64,000 bases of DNA from Spirochaetota bacterium (GTDB lineage Bacteria > Spirochaetota > Spirochaetia > Treponematales > UBA12059): contig JADFDI010000003.1 of the NCBI GenBank assembly GCA_018262985.1, forward strand, positions 364,249 through 428,248, given 5' to 3'. The notes under the pieces were generated by a model. It worked only from the letters and a program-made list of their open reading frames with translations, had not been told where the DNA came from and ran no database searches. The position numbers and the translations under genes are program-made. Position 1 is the stretch's first letter; each line of letters opens with the position of its first letter. This document shows, piece after piece, positions 24,994 through 32,605 of this stretch.

Positions 24994-25946
24994 CCCGGGC
25001 GGATTACCTCCGCCGCGAGTACGAGGGCCGCGTCAACCGCGCCATCGACTTCGTGTACGCGAACTTCTCCCGCGACTTCGACCTCGACGAGCTGGCGGAC
25101 GCGGCCGCCTTCAGCCGTTTCCATTTCCACCGGGTCTTCCACGCCCTGACGGGCGAGACCCTGGCCGGCTTCGTCCGCCGCGTCCGCCTCGCCCGCTCCG
25201 CGGACCTGCTCCGTTCGGCGCCCGGCCTCGACGTCACGCAGGTCGCGCTCGAGTGCGGCTTCTCGGGGCCCTCGGTCTTCTCGCGAGCCTTCCGCGATCG
25301 CTACGGTTGTTCCCCGAGCGAGTGGCGCTCAGGCGACTTCCCCGCCCCGCGCTCCGCCCGCGACGAGAGCAAGCAAGGTCAAGCGGACGGCAAGGGCGGT
25401 GATGCGGGCGGTCCGGAAACCGGCTACCCTTCAAGCATCGAACGACCCTTTAGGAGGGAACCCGTGACGAAGCTGAAGTACGAAGTCGAGGTCAAGGAGC
25501 TGCCCGAGCTGACCGTGGCCTACGCGCGCCACGTCGGGCCGTACAACGAGGTGGGCGAGGCCTTCGGCCGCCTCGGCCGCTGGGCCGGCCCCCGCGGCCT
25601 CTTCCGCCCCGGCGCCCTCTCGCTCGCCGTCTACCACGACAGCCCCGAGACCACCGAGGCCGCGAAGCTCCGCTCGAGCGCCTGCCTCTCCGTCCCGCCC
25701 GGCACTCCGGTCGACGGCGACATCGGCCTCATGAGCATCCCCGGCGGCACGTTCGCGGTGGGCCGCTTCGAGATCGCCGCCGACCAGTTCGGCGAAGCCT
25801 GGGACGCCCTCATGGGCGAGTGGCTCCCCGCCTCCGGCTGGCAGCCCGACGACCGCCCCTGCTACGAGGTCTACCTCAACGACCACGAGCAGCACCCGCG
25901 GAAGCACTTCATCATCGACATCTGCCAGCCCGTGAAACCCCTCTGA
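24990..25946 (+). CDS. AraC-family regulator with C-terminal GyrI-like effector domain
   Basis: 318 residues from GTG 24990 (GTGA overlap with nudC). Residues 1-105 hold the two AraC helix-turn-helix units (LDELADAAAFSRFHFHRVF and DVTQVALECGFSGPSVFSRAF). After a charged linker, residues 160-317 form a GyrI/SbmC-like domain (AYARHVGPYNEVGEAF, ending in CYEVYLND..HFIIDICQPV). This Rob/BmrR-like pairing usually senses lipophilic drugs or small ligands. An internal GTG at 25464 with a strong ribosome-binding site could also give the ligand domain alone. Confidence 0.88.
   Translation: MTRADYLRREYEGRVNRAIDFVYANFSRDFDLDELADAAAFSRFHFHRVFHALTGETLAGFVRRVRLARSADLLRSAPGLDVTQVALECGFSGPSVFSRAFRDRYGCSPSEWRSGDFPAPRSARDESKQGQADGKGGDAGGPETGYPSSIERPFRREPVTKLKYEVEVKELPELTVAYARHVGPYNEVGEAFGRLGRWAGPRGLFRPGALSLAVYHDSPETTEAAKLRSSACLSVPPGTPVDGDIGLMSIPGGTFAVGRFEIAADQFGEAWDALMGEWLPASGWQPDDRPCYEVYLNDHEQHPRKHFIIDICQPVKPL
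25452..25466 (+). promoter_or_regulatory. Internal ribosome-binding site and GTG for the stand-alone GyrI-like domain
   Basis: AGGAGGGAACCC-GTG: AGGAGG at 25452-25457 with a 6-nt spacer to GTG 25464, in the reading frame of the AraC-GyrI gene and at the start of its ligand domain. Initiation here would give a 160-residue protein. It is one of the strongest Shine-Dalgarno matches in the window yet sits in mid-gene. Confidence 0.55.
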
Positions 25947-25980
25947 GCGCCGGCGCCGCCCGGAGGGCCGGCGGCCCCCG

Positions 25981-26249
25981 CGGTAAACCCCCAAGCCGCC
26001 CGAAGGGCCGGCTTGGGAGTCTACCGAACCGCAAGTCCGACGCCACCCCGCCACGGTAAACCCCCAAGCCGCCCGAAGGGCCGGCTTAGGGGTTTACCGA
26101 ACCGCAGGTCCGGCGCCACCCCCCGCGGTAAACCCCCAAGCCGCCCGAAGGGCCGGCTTGGGAGTCTACCGAACCGCAGGTCCGACGCCCCCCGCCACGG
26201 TAAACCCCCAAGCCGCCCGAAGGGCCGGCTTAGGGGTTTACCGAACCGC
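25981..26249. repeat. Four tandem 72-73 bp palindromic repeats
   Basis: Units start at 25981, 26054, 26126 and 26198. Each is a near-palindrome of about 45 bp (GGTAAACCCCCAAGCC, centre CCCGAAGGG, then GGCTTaGGGGTTTACC) plus a linker AACCGCAGGTCCGGCGCCAC. Units 2 and 4 close with AGGGGTTTACC, a perfect pair. Units 1 and 3 close with GGGAGTCTACC, so the array is a duplicated dimer of about 145 bp. It lies between the AraC-GyrI gene and the symporter, and open frames across it are repeat artefacts. No other gene is seen in 25947-26631. Confidence 0.9.
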
Positions 26250-26319
26250 TGGCTTGAGCGGCTCGCGAAGCGAGTCCGCTCGAAGCACGCGGAGCGAACG
26301 CGGCCCGAAGGGTCCGCGT

Positions 26320-26364
26320 TCGCCATCATCGGCATTGCCAGCCCGTGAAGCCGCTCCGAGCGTC
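26320..26364 (+). repeat. Diverged duplicate of the AraC-GyrI gene 3' end
   Basis: TGCCAGCCCGTGAA at 26335-26348 repeats the gene end at 25923-25936. Flanking matches (CATCATCG before, CTCCGAGCG against CTCTGAGCG after) extend the similarity to about 45 bp. The palindromic array lies between the two copies. Confidence 0.65.
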
Positions 26365-26391
26365 GGGGCCCCGGATGGATGAGGGGGTCCG

Positions 26392-26467
26392 GGAGGGGAA
26401 GGAAGGACGGCCGCGGCGCTCAGGCGAGCGCGCCCGCGCGGGCCGCCGCCGGCCTTCCTTTCCCCCC
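26392..26467. repeat. Imperfect inverted repeat upstream of the symporter gene
   Basis: GGGGAAGGAAGG (26395-26406) pairs with CCTTCCTTTCCCC (right arm ending 26466) with one bulge, and the stem continues through GC-rich sequence (GGCCGCGGCG against CCGCCGCCGG). The whole structure spans about 75 nt and ends about 120 bp before the promoter. Confidence 0.5.
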
Positions 26468-26583
26468 GGCCGATCCCGTCTCCCGGGGCGCGACCCGGGG
26501 ACCCGTCGGGCGTTTCGGAGGCGCGCCCGCTCGCCTCCCATGCCTGAAACCTGGAAACATCCCCAGATTGACAATAAGCTCGC

Positions 26584-26612
26584 TTGCCGTCATCCTCGGT
26601 CACCGCTAATCT
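26584..26612 (+). promoter_or_regulatory. Putative promoter of the glutamate-symporter-like gene
   Basis: TTGCCG (26584-26589), 17-bp spacer, TAATCT (26607-26612). The predicted start near 26619 leaves a very short leader; GGAGGTG follows about 8 nt before ATG 26632. Confidence 0.45.
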
Positions 26613-26631
26613 GGTGGCGGAGGTGCACAAC

Positions 26632-28056
26632 ATGGGCATGTCGTGGAAGATCGTGATCGACGCGGGGGCCATCTCGGTGGCGCTCCTTTTGGCTACCTTC
26701 CTGCGCGCGAAACTGCGCTTCCTGCAGCGCTTCATGGTGCCGAACGCGCTGACCGCGGGCTTCATCCTGCTGCCGTTCTACAACTGGGCCATGCCTGCGC
26801 TCGGCTACGGCACCCACCGCCTCGGCGAGCTCGTGTACCACCTGCTCAACGTCTCGTTCATCGCCATGACCCTGCGCGCGCCGCACCCGAAGTCGAAGGA
26901 CGAGCGCGGCGGCCCGCTCATGATCAGCGTCGCCATACTCTGGCAATACGCCATCCAGGCCCTCGTAGGCCTCCTCGCGGGCTTCGCCCTGCTCAGGCTC
27001 TTCTGGCCGGGGCTCTCGCCCGCGTTCGGACTCTTCCTGCCGCTCGGCTTCGCGCTCGGTCCCGGACAGGCCTTCGCCATCGGGCGCGGCTGGGAGCCCC
27101 TGGGCTTCGAGGGCGCCGCCACGGTGGGACTCGCCTTCGCCGCCGTCGGCTACCTCTGGTCGAGCTTCGTCGGCGTGCCGCTCATCACCTGGGGCATCAA
27201 GCGGGGCCGGGTCGGCAAGGCCGCCCTCGAAGCCTTCAAGGACCGCACGCTCATGACCGGCATCGTGGAGAAGGGCCGGCAGGGCGGCGAGGCCGGCAGG
27301 CTGACCACGGACAGCGAGGCCATCGACAGCTTGAGCTTCCACGCGGGACTCGTGGTCTTCACCTACCTGCTCTCGTACCTGCTGCTCTCGGGCCTGACGA
27401 AGCTGCTCGCTTTCGCCGGACCGACCGGCGTCGAGCTCGCCACGAACCTTTGGGGTATCAACTTCATCTTCAGCTCGGTGACGGCCATGCTCGTGCGCGT
27501 CTGCCTGAAGGCCCTGGGAATCCAGCGCCTGGCCGACGACGCCACGCTGACCCGGCTCTCGGGCTTCGCGGTGGACTACATGGTGGCGGGCTCCATCGCC
27601 GCCATAGCCGTCACCTTCGTGGCGCGCTACTGGGCGCCGCTCCTCGTCGTCACCACGCTCGGCGGCGTCGTCGTGACCGTGACGACCATCTGGATGGCGT
27701 CGCGGCTCTTCCGCGACCACCCCTACGAGCGCATGCTCATGGTCTACGGCTGCTCGACCGGCACGCTCTCGACGGGCCTGGCCCTGCTCCGCGTGCTCGA
27801 CCCCGAGTTCCGCACGCCCGTGGCCTCGGACTACATGAAGAGCGCGGGCATCAGCTTCCTGGCGGCCATCCCCTTCATCCTCTCCATCAACCTGCCGGCC
27901 AAGACCGGGCAGACCGGCGACTGGTCCTACTTCTGGACCATGATCGCCGTGTCGGCGGCCTACCTCGTCGTCACGAGCGTCGCCTTCCTGGTCATGGCTC
28001 GCGGCCGCGGCCTCAAGGCTCCCGGCAAGCTCTGGCTGGACGGGCCGAAGGCCTGA
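26632..28056 (+). CDS. Sodium:glutamate symporter (GltS)-family transporter
   Basis: 474 residues from ATG 26632, chosen for the GGAGGTG ribosome-binding site. About twelve membrane segments are visible as two inverted halves. GPGQAFAIG (about 148-156) and the second-half YGCSTGTLSTGLALLRVLDP are the paired re-entrant-loop motifs of the GltS family, which takes up glutamate with Na+. The central cytoplasmic loop (IKRGRVGKAALEAFKDRT...) is longer than in E. coli GltS, so this is the larger bacterial subgroup and the substrate may differ. It is a single-gene unit with its own promoter and terminator. Confidence 0.85.
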   Translation: MGMSWKIVIDAGAISVALLLATFLRAKLRFLQRFMVPNALTAGFILLPFYNWAMPALGYGTHRLGELVYHLLNVSFIAMTLRAPHPKSKDERGGPLMISVAILWQYAIQALVGLLAGFALLRLFWPGLSPAFGLFLPLGFALGPGQAFAIGRGWEPLGFEGAATVGLAFAAVGYLWSSFVGVPLITWGIKRGRVGKAALEAFKDRTLMTGIVEKGRQGGEAGRLTTDSEAIDSLSFHAGLVVFTYLLSYLLLSGLTKLLAFAGPTGVELATNLWGINFIFSSVTAMLVRVCLKALGIQRLADDATLTRLSGFAVDYMVAGSIAAIAVTFVARYWAPLLVVTTLGGVVVTVTTIWMASRLFRDHPYERMLMVYGCSTGTLSTGLALLRVLDPEFRTPVASDYMKSAGISFLAAIPFILSINLPAKTGQTGDWSYFWTMIAVSAAYLVVTSVAFLVMARGRGLKAPGKLWLDGPKA

Positions 28057-28126
28057 GCGCGGACGCGCGGAACGGAAAAGAGGGTAGGGGAGGGAAGGCG
28101 ACTCGGTCGCCCTCCCGCATCCCGAG

Positions 28127-28155
28127 AAGGCCGTCGCGGCACGCGGCGGCCTTTT
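28127..28155 (+). terminator. Rho-independent terminator after the symporter gene
   Basis: Stem AAGGCCGTCGCG/CGCGGCGGCCTT (one G-T pair) closed by a 3-nt loop and followed by a run of T. It lies 70 bp after the stop. Confidence 0.8.
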
Positions 28156-28273
28156 TCGCATGCACCCGATGGCTCGCGCGACCTTCCCGCCGCATCCGCG
28201 GTGCGGCGCCCGTCCGCCCGTTCGCGGCGCCCGCGCGGGCGGGGTGCGGCCCCGTCGGACGCGCGGTGCGGCG

Positions 28274-28294
28274 CCCCCCCCCCCCCCCCCCCCC
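28274..28294 (+). repeat. Homopolymer tract of 21 C
   Basis: An uninterrupted run of 21 C. It lies in the second copy of a duplicated segment: CGCGGTGCGGCGCCC at 28197 and 28262, and GTTCGCGGCG at 28220 and 28297. The first copy has GTCCGCCC where the second has the C-run. It is about 80 bp before the -35 box and 150 bp before the start of the helix-turn-helix gene. The rest of the 28057-28443 gap holds the symporter terminator and this gene's promoter. Confidence 0.95.
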
Positions 28295-28375
28295 GCGTTC
28301 GCGGCGACCGCGCCGTAGTATCGCCGCTCGACTCCGTTCAGCTCCCGGAAGTTCCTTTAAAGCGCTGAATATGTC

Positions 28376-28404
28376 TTGCAGTATCCCCAAAGTTGACGTA
28401 TGCT
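28376..28404 (+). promoter_or_regulatory. Putative promoter of the helix-turn-helix/hydrolase operon
   Basis: TTGCAG (28376-28381), 17-bp spacer, TATGCT (28399-28404). A second possible -35, TTGACG, lies in the spacer at 28393. The start near 28411 gives a leader of about 33 nt with AAGGAGG before ATG 28444. Confidence 0.45.
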
Positions 28405-28443
28405 CCTTAATGCTCCCATTTCGAGGGGCGCAAGGAGGCGGGC

Positions 28444-28905
28444 ATGGCCGATCGCTTCTACTCGGTCGAGGAGCTCTCGACCATCCTCAAGCTGCACCCG
28501 AAGACCGTGCTCCGCTTCATCCGCGAAGGGCGCATCGCGGCGCGGAAGCTCGGCCGGTCCTGGCGGGTGACCCGCGAGGCGCTCGAAGCCTACGCGCACG
28601 CGGAGTTCGCCTCGGGTCCTGGGCCCGAGGGACCGGTCGACCTCGCGGCCGCCGCGCGTCGCGCGCGGGTGTCGGCGATCGTCGAGATCGACGCGGAGGA
28701 CTCGGCGGAGGCTTCGCGGCTCTCGAACACCCTGATGGCGGCGCTCAACTGCAAGGACCCCGCCTGGGGCGAGTCGCGCTTCGACTTCCTCTACTTTCCG
28801 GAGCTCCGGAAGGCGAAGTACGCGCTCTACGGCACGCCGCGCTTCATCGCGGAAATCATGGCCATGCTCGACCGCCTCGGCGCCACGGAAGGGGGAGGGA
28901 CATGA
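28444..28905 (+). CDS. Excisionase/MerR-type helix-turn-helix protein
   Basis: 153 residues. The first 50 (FYSVEELSTILKLHPKTVLRFIREGRIAARKLGRSWRVTREAL) are an excisionase-family winged-helix DNA-binding domain. The remaining 100 residues form an alpha/beta domain (VSAIVEIDAEDSAEASRLSNTL) which I do not recognise; it could be a ligand-binding or dimerisation domain. The stop overlaps the ATG of the hydrolase gene (ATGA), so regulator and enzyme are made together. Expression may depend on the upstream poly-C tract. Confidence 0.78.
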   Translation: MADRFYSVEELSTILKLHPKTVLRFIREGRIAARKLGRSWRVTREALEAYAHAEFASGPGPEGPVDLAAAARRARVSAIVEIDAEDSAEASRLSNTLMAALNCKDPAWGESRFDFLYFPELRKAKYALYGTPRFIAEIMAMLDRLGATEGGGT

Positions 28906-29756
28906 AAGCCTCGGTCTGGAAGACGGAAGCGGGCCGCGACCTGGTCCTCGCGAGGTACCGCGCCCACCTGGACTCGAGCCTCGGCGAGGGTACCGAGCGG
29001 CGCTTCCTCGATACCTCGTACGGCCCGACCTTCACGGTCGGCATGGCCGCGCCCGGGAAGCCGCCCGTGGTGCTCCTCCACGGCTCGGCCTCGAACAGCG
29101 CGAGCTGGCTCGGCGTCCTGCCGCTCTACGCGCGGCGCCTTTCCGCGCATTGCCTCGACATCCCCGGCGAGCCGGGCCTGAGCTCGCCCGAGCGCCTCCG
29201 CCTCGCCTCCGACGCCCCCTCGCGCTGGCTCGGGGAGTGCCTCGACGCGCTCGGCCTCGAGCGCGTCGCCTTCGTCGGCATGAGCCTCGGGGGCTGGTAC
29301 GCTCTCGACTTCGCCGCGCGGCATCCGGAGCGGGTATCGGCGCTCTCGCTCTTCGCCGCGGGCGGCATAGCGCCGCAGCGGATCGGCTTCCTCTTCACCG
29401 CGCTCGCCTGCCTGGCGCTCGGCGCGAAGGGTCGGCGCCTGCTCGCCCGGGCGATCTACCGCGACGCCGAGATTCCGGAGGAGCTGCTAGAATACCAGGC
29501 CCTCGTGTCGCGGCACTTCAGGCCGCTCGCCGAACCGCTCCCGATCTTCCCCGACTCATCGCTCGCGCGGCTTGCCATGCCGCTCCAGTACATCGCCGGC
29601 GAGCATGACGCCCTGCTCCGCGCGGCGGACTCGGTGGCGCGGCTCGAGGCCCTGCTGCCGGGCGCGGACGCGCGTCTCGTCGCAGGAGCGGGCCACGCCA
29701 TAATCGACCGCTTCGGGGAGTCGGAAGCCTTCCTGGCGGGCGCCCTGCTGGCGTAG
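28902..29756 (+). CDS. Alpha/beta hydrolase
   Basis: 284 residues. LLHGSASNSASW (oxyanion hole), GMSLGG (nucleophile Ser), GEHDAL (acid) and GAGHAIID (His) complete a standard alpha/beta-hydrolase triad. The layout resembles carboxylesterase and meta-cleavage-product hydrolases; the substrate is unknown. The GGGGGAGG ribosome-binding site lies in the end of the regulator gene and the start overlaps its stop. After the stop there is a weak 7-bp hairpin (29759-29781) and about 270 bp without a recognisable gene. Confidence 0.85.
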   Translation: MKASVWKTEAGRDLVLARYRAHLDSSLGEGTERRFLDTSYGPTFTVGMAAPGKPPVVLLHGSASNSASWLGVLPLYARRLSAHCLDIPGEPGLSSPERLRLASDAPSRWLGECLDALGLERVAFVGMSLGGWYALDFAARHPERVSALSLFAAGGIAPQRIGFLFTALACLALGAKGRRLLARAIYRDAEIPEELLEYQALVSRHFRPLAEPLPIFPDSSLARLAMPLQYIAGEHDALLRAADSVARLEALLPGADARLVAGAGHAIIDRFGESEAFLAGALLA

Positions 29757-30029
29757 AGCCGCCGCCTTTCGGGTGCGGCGGGAAGGCGAAGCGAGCCTGC
29801 GGGTGCTTTCGGGAAGGCGCCCGTCCGCCGCGGCCGGTCTTATCCGCCCGCGGCGAAGGCGCCCGAGTTGCCCTTCCCCCATCCCCGCCCCTATCCGTAT
29901 TCCTCTACCTTCTTTTTCCTTCTCTTCTCTGTGCCTGCGTCGCTTCGCGCCGCTTTCGGAATGGAAGGATTCAGTGCCCGCGCTTCGCGCAGGCGACCTC
30001 ATCTGCGCCTCCGTGGTTGATCTTCAAGA

Positions 30030-31292
30030 TCAAAGCGGCATCGTGAAGGCCCTGCCCGCGGGCTCCGGCTGTTCGCCGCGCAGCTCCGCGAGGAACTCGA
30101 GGGCGGCCTGCCACTTGCGGCCGGAGCACCAACGCCGCGCGAAACGGACCTGGTAGAGGGCCTTGCCGTCGTAGAACTCGAAGAGGTGCTGCTTGAGCGT
30201 GCCCACGCCCGAGAGCGAGGCGAGGGGGAAGGATAGCCGCCCGCCCACGAGCGGCGCGAGCTCGAGGCGGTCCGGGAAGAGCACGAGCGAACCCGTGCGC
30301 ACCCGCCGCAAGGGGTTCATCTTGCGGCCCCGGAGCAGGGCGACGCCGGAGTCGGAGAAGAGCGGGGCGTCCGGGTGCTTCCTCGAACGCTCCTCGAGCC
30401 AGGCGCGGAAGGCGGCGCCCTGCCAGAGGTCCCACGCGCGGATGTCGCGGAAGCGGAAGCCCTTCGAATCGCCGATCGGGACGAAGCCGCCGCGGCGGTC
30501 GACCCGGGCGAGGGCGCCGCACCCGTGGCAGCGGAAGCGGTTGCGGAAGCTGCGGAGGCCGCCGACCTTGCCGCATTCGGGACACATGAAGAGGGCGAGC
30601 TCGAGGTGCTCGGCGCGCGCCCGGCCGCGCCAGGAGATCCGCCGTTCCCCGAGCCACGCGAACTCGTCGTGGGCCATTGCCGCGACGAGCCTTTCGTGGA
30701 TTGCGTCGGCGTCGAGGGTCTTGAGCTCCTCGGACTCGAAGGCCCGCTTGAATTCGAGCTCGACGAGGCCCCGGCGCCGGCGCCACGACCAGCGGGGGAG
30801 CGAGAGGTACACGCCTTTCAGCACCACGACGAAGACGGGCACCTTGAGCAGCTTGAGGAGCTTCGCGGTGCTCGGGAACACGCCCTGGGTGCGGCCGTCC
30901 CAGCTGGCCTGCCCCTCGGCGAAAATGCCCACGACGCCGCGCTTCTTCCGCACGACGTCCACCATCATGCCCACGGTCTCGAGGTCGGGTATGGCCTTGC
31001 TCTTCGGGATCGAGCCCACGAGGCGGAGCAGCGAGCGCATGAGGCGCGTGCGCATGTTGCCGTCGCTCGTCACCCAGTACACCGGTTCCGGCACCAACGA
31101 GCCGACCATGAAGGGGTCGATCATGCTGGCGTGAGTCGGGATGACCACGTAGGGCGGGCGCGTCGCGCGGACGGCCTCGAGCCCGACGGTTTCGACCTTG
31201 TAGGCCCGTTTGAGCCAGGCGCCGAAGCTGATCCTGAGCAGGCGGTTGAAGAAGCGGTAGTTGTTCGGGCTGTAACGGCTGCGGGACGGCAT
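30030..31292 (-). CDS. PlsC-type acyltransferase fused to a C-terminal zinc-ribbon domain
   Basis: 420 residues. The PlsC signature is present: HASMID (54-59, the HX4D motif) and FAEGQAS (E126-G127...S130, the EGxxS/T motif). This half would transfer an acyl chain to lysophosphatidate or a similar acceptor at the membrane face. Residues about 235-262 hold a zinc ribbon (CPECG...CHGCG), followed by about 150 residues of beta-rich sequence (SGVALLRGRKMNPLRRVRTGSLVLFPDRLELAPL) that looks PH-like. PlsC proteins are usually 200-260 residues, so the second half is an added module. Confidence 0.82.
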   Translation of the reverse strand: MPSRSRYSPNNYRFFNRLLRISFGAWLKRAYKVETVGLEAVRATRPPYVVIPTHASMIDPFMVGSLVPEPVYWVTSDGNMRTRLMRSLLRLVGSIPKSKAIPDLETVGMMVDVVRKKRGVVGIFAEGQASWDGRTQGVFPSTAKLLKLLKVPVFVVVLKGVYLSLPRWSWRRRRGLVELEFKRAFESEELKTLDADAIHERLVAAMAHDEFAWLGERRISWRGRARAEHLELALFMCPECGKVGGLRSFRNRFRCHGCGALARVDRRGGFVPIGDSKGFRFRDIRAWDLWQGAAFRAWLEERSRKHPDAPLFSDSGVALLRGRKMNPLRRVRTGSLVLFPDRLELAPLVGGRLSFPLASLSGVGTLKQHLFEFYDGKALYQVRFARRWCSGRKWQAALEFLAELRGEQPEPAGRAFTMPL

Positions 31293-31367
31293 CGGCGCTC
31301 CTTATCGTGGGCCGGCAGGGCGTCATTCGAGGCTAGCGGAAGCGCGGCTGAATGGCAACCCGTGACT

Positions 31368-31387
31368 AGTGTCACGAAGCTTCCGGG
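31368..31387 (-). repeat. IS left terminal inverted repeat
   Basis: AGTGTCACGAAGCTTCCGGG, the exact reverse complement of 32586-32605. The GAAGCTTC centre is itself palindromic. Confidence 0.9.
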
Positions 31388-31393
31388 TACCTA

Positions 31394-32545
31394 TCAATCC
31401 AGGGCATAAGCCGGGATGCGGCCGATCCAGTCGGTGCCCGGTGTCGGGAAGAGCTTCAGCCAAGCCCTCATCCCCGGGGTCGTCAGGGAGCTTCGTGAAA
31501 AGAACGCCCGCGCCTGGTAGAAGAGTCCCTCAAGCCCGAGCCGGACACCCTTGGGTATTCCCGCGACATCCGCATGTTTCCGCCTGTCGTTTCCGCGAGA
31601 GCCGACCAAGTAACGTTTCCGGTAATTATGGTACCGCGCATAACACCAGAACCGAGCCATCCCGTTCGAGGCGCTGCGCGCGTGGCAGGTCGTTTCGCGT
31701 CGATGGGCTGCCTGGTCCTTCCTCAGCTCACGGTCCCAGTAATTCACGGGAAAGAGTGGATTCCAGCCGGTGCGCGGCTTCCGTGAACTCACGAGAACCC
31801 GCGCGACCCTATCCTTCCCGAGGGATCCCAGCGGATGCGCCGCAAGAGCCGACGTGTATTCCTTCTTAAGATCGGTGACGAGGACGAGGGGCTGATCCTT
31901 TCTCGGCGGCCGGTCACGGGCGAGTTGGTCGAGCAGCTCAGCGAACGACCGCTCGATCGCGCTCGCTTCGTAGGCCACCGCCCGGTCGTGCGCCGCACGC
32001 TTCGCCTTCTGGTCAGTTGTCATCGAGCCCGACCGCCTCAAGGTCGCGTGCGTCGCTTCAAGAAGGAAGCGCGAATCGCCGGCGACCGAAATGGTGATGT
32101 TGTTGGGAAAGAACTGCGACCGGTCGAAGCTCTGGAATCCGTCGATGGCGACCGGCTCCCGAGGATCGGCGAAGGCCCGCAGGTGGGAGTGGACCGCGAG
32201 CGCCTGACGCGAAAGTCGGTCGACGCGGTTCTGGACGCTGTCCGGGGACAGCCCGAAGTGCCGACCGAGCGCGCGACCGCTCATTGAGGAGGCGAGCAGC
32301 TCCTCGAACTCCCGATAGTCGACCACCTTTTTTGCATAGTAGTCGACGCGGAAAGTCTGCGTGGAAAAGTTCCGTCCACAGGCCTTGCAGCGGAACCGGG
32401 GAACACTGCCGAACGCGCGGGTTTCATGGTGCCCGTCACGTTCGAACCAGGACTGTTCAACCGGCGAAAGGTGGTGGACACACCCGGGTCGAGGGCAGAA
32501 GGGCGGATCCAAGGTCGGGCCGGGAAGGGCGAGGAGCTTATGCAT
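31394..32545 (-). CDS. Zinc-ribbon DDE transposase, IS1/ISNCY-like
   Basis: 383 residues from ATG 32545. The N-terminus has CPRPGC...H and FRCKACGRNFSTQTF, a zinc ribbon like those of IS1-type and related transposases, then a helix-turn-helix (MSGRALGHFGLSPDSVQ-like). Candidate catalytic acids are Asp in AIDGFQSFD, Asp in LVTDLKKEY and Glu in the HRRETTC helix. The gene is intact. I cannot assign it to a named IS family with certainty. Confidence 0.82.
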   Translation of the reverse strand: MHKLLALPGPTLDPPFCPRPGCVHHLSPVEQSWFERDGHHETRAFGSVPRFRCKACGRNFSTQTFRVDYYAKKVVDYREFEELLASSMSGRALGRHFGLSPDSVQNRVDRLSRQALAVHSHLRAFADPREPVAIDGFQSFDRSQFFPNNITISVAGDSRFLLEATHATLRRSGSMTTDQKAKRAAHDRAVAYEASAIERSFAELLDQLARDRPPRKDQPLVLVTDLKKEYTSALAAHPLGSLGKDRVARVLVSSRKPRTGWNPLFPVNYWDRELRKDQAAHRRETTCHARSASNGMARFWCYARYHNYRKRYLVGSRGNDRRKHADVAGIPKGVRLGLEGLFYQARAFFSRSSLTTPGMRAWLKLFPTPGTDWIGRIPAYALD

Positions 32546-32585
32546 GCCGGACTATCGTCGGCCCTCGGTTCTCTTGCTTGCGTTT

Positions 32586-32605
32586 CCCGGAAGCTTCGTG
32601 ACACT
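32586..32605 (+). repeat. IS right terminal inverted repeat
   Basis: CCCGGAAGCTTCGTGACACT, inverted relative to 31368-31387. The downstream 86 bp to moxR contain a possible promoter (TTGCTT 32615-32620, 18 bp, TAGCAT 32639-32644). Confidence 0.9.

Larger units (their letters stand above)
31368..32605 (-). mobile_element. Complete 1238-bp insertion sequence
   Basis: Perfect 20-bp terminal inverted repeats (31368-31387 and 32586-32605, AGTGTCACGAAGCTTCCGGG) enclose one transposase gene that fills the element. No clear direct target duplication is seen at the outer edges (left GTGACT, right CAACAC). It lies between the acyltransferase and moxR, 86 bp before the bat operon. Local GC is lower than its surroundings. 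Three further isolated copies of the terminal-repeat sequence occur elsewhere in the window. Confidence 0.9.

Noticed and set aside
25981..26249. CRISPR array
   Set aside because: Units are tandem 72-bp palindromes without unique spacers, and no cas gene is in the window.
26013..26348. A repetitive protein (KPPSRPKGRL repeats) in the palindromic array
   Set aside because: The peptide repeat is a direct consequence of the 72-bp DNA repeat, both strands are open, and no ribosome-binding site or conserved start is present.
29757..30029. Small gene in the gap after the hydrolase
   Set aside because: Frames here lack a ribosome-binding site and show pyrimidine-rich low complexity.
31368..32605. 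Target-site duplication for the IS
   Set aside because: Sequences just outside the two ends (GTGACT and CAACAC) do not match for any length over two bases.
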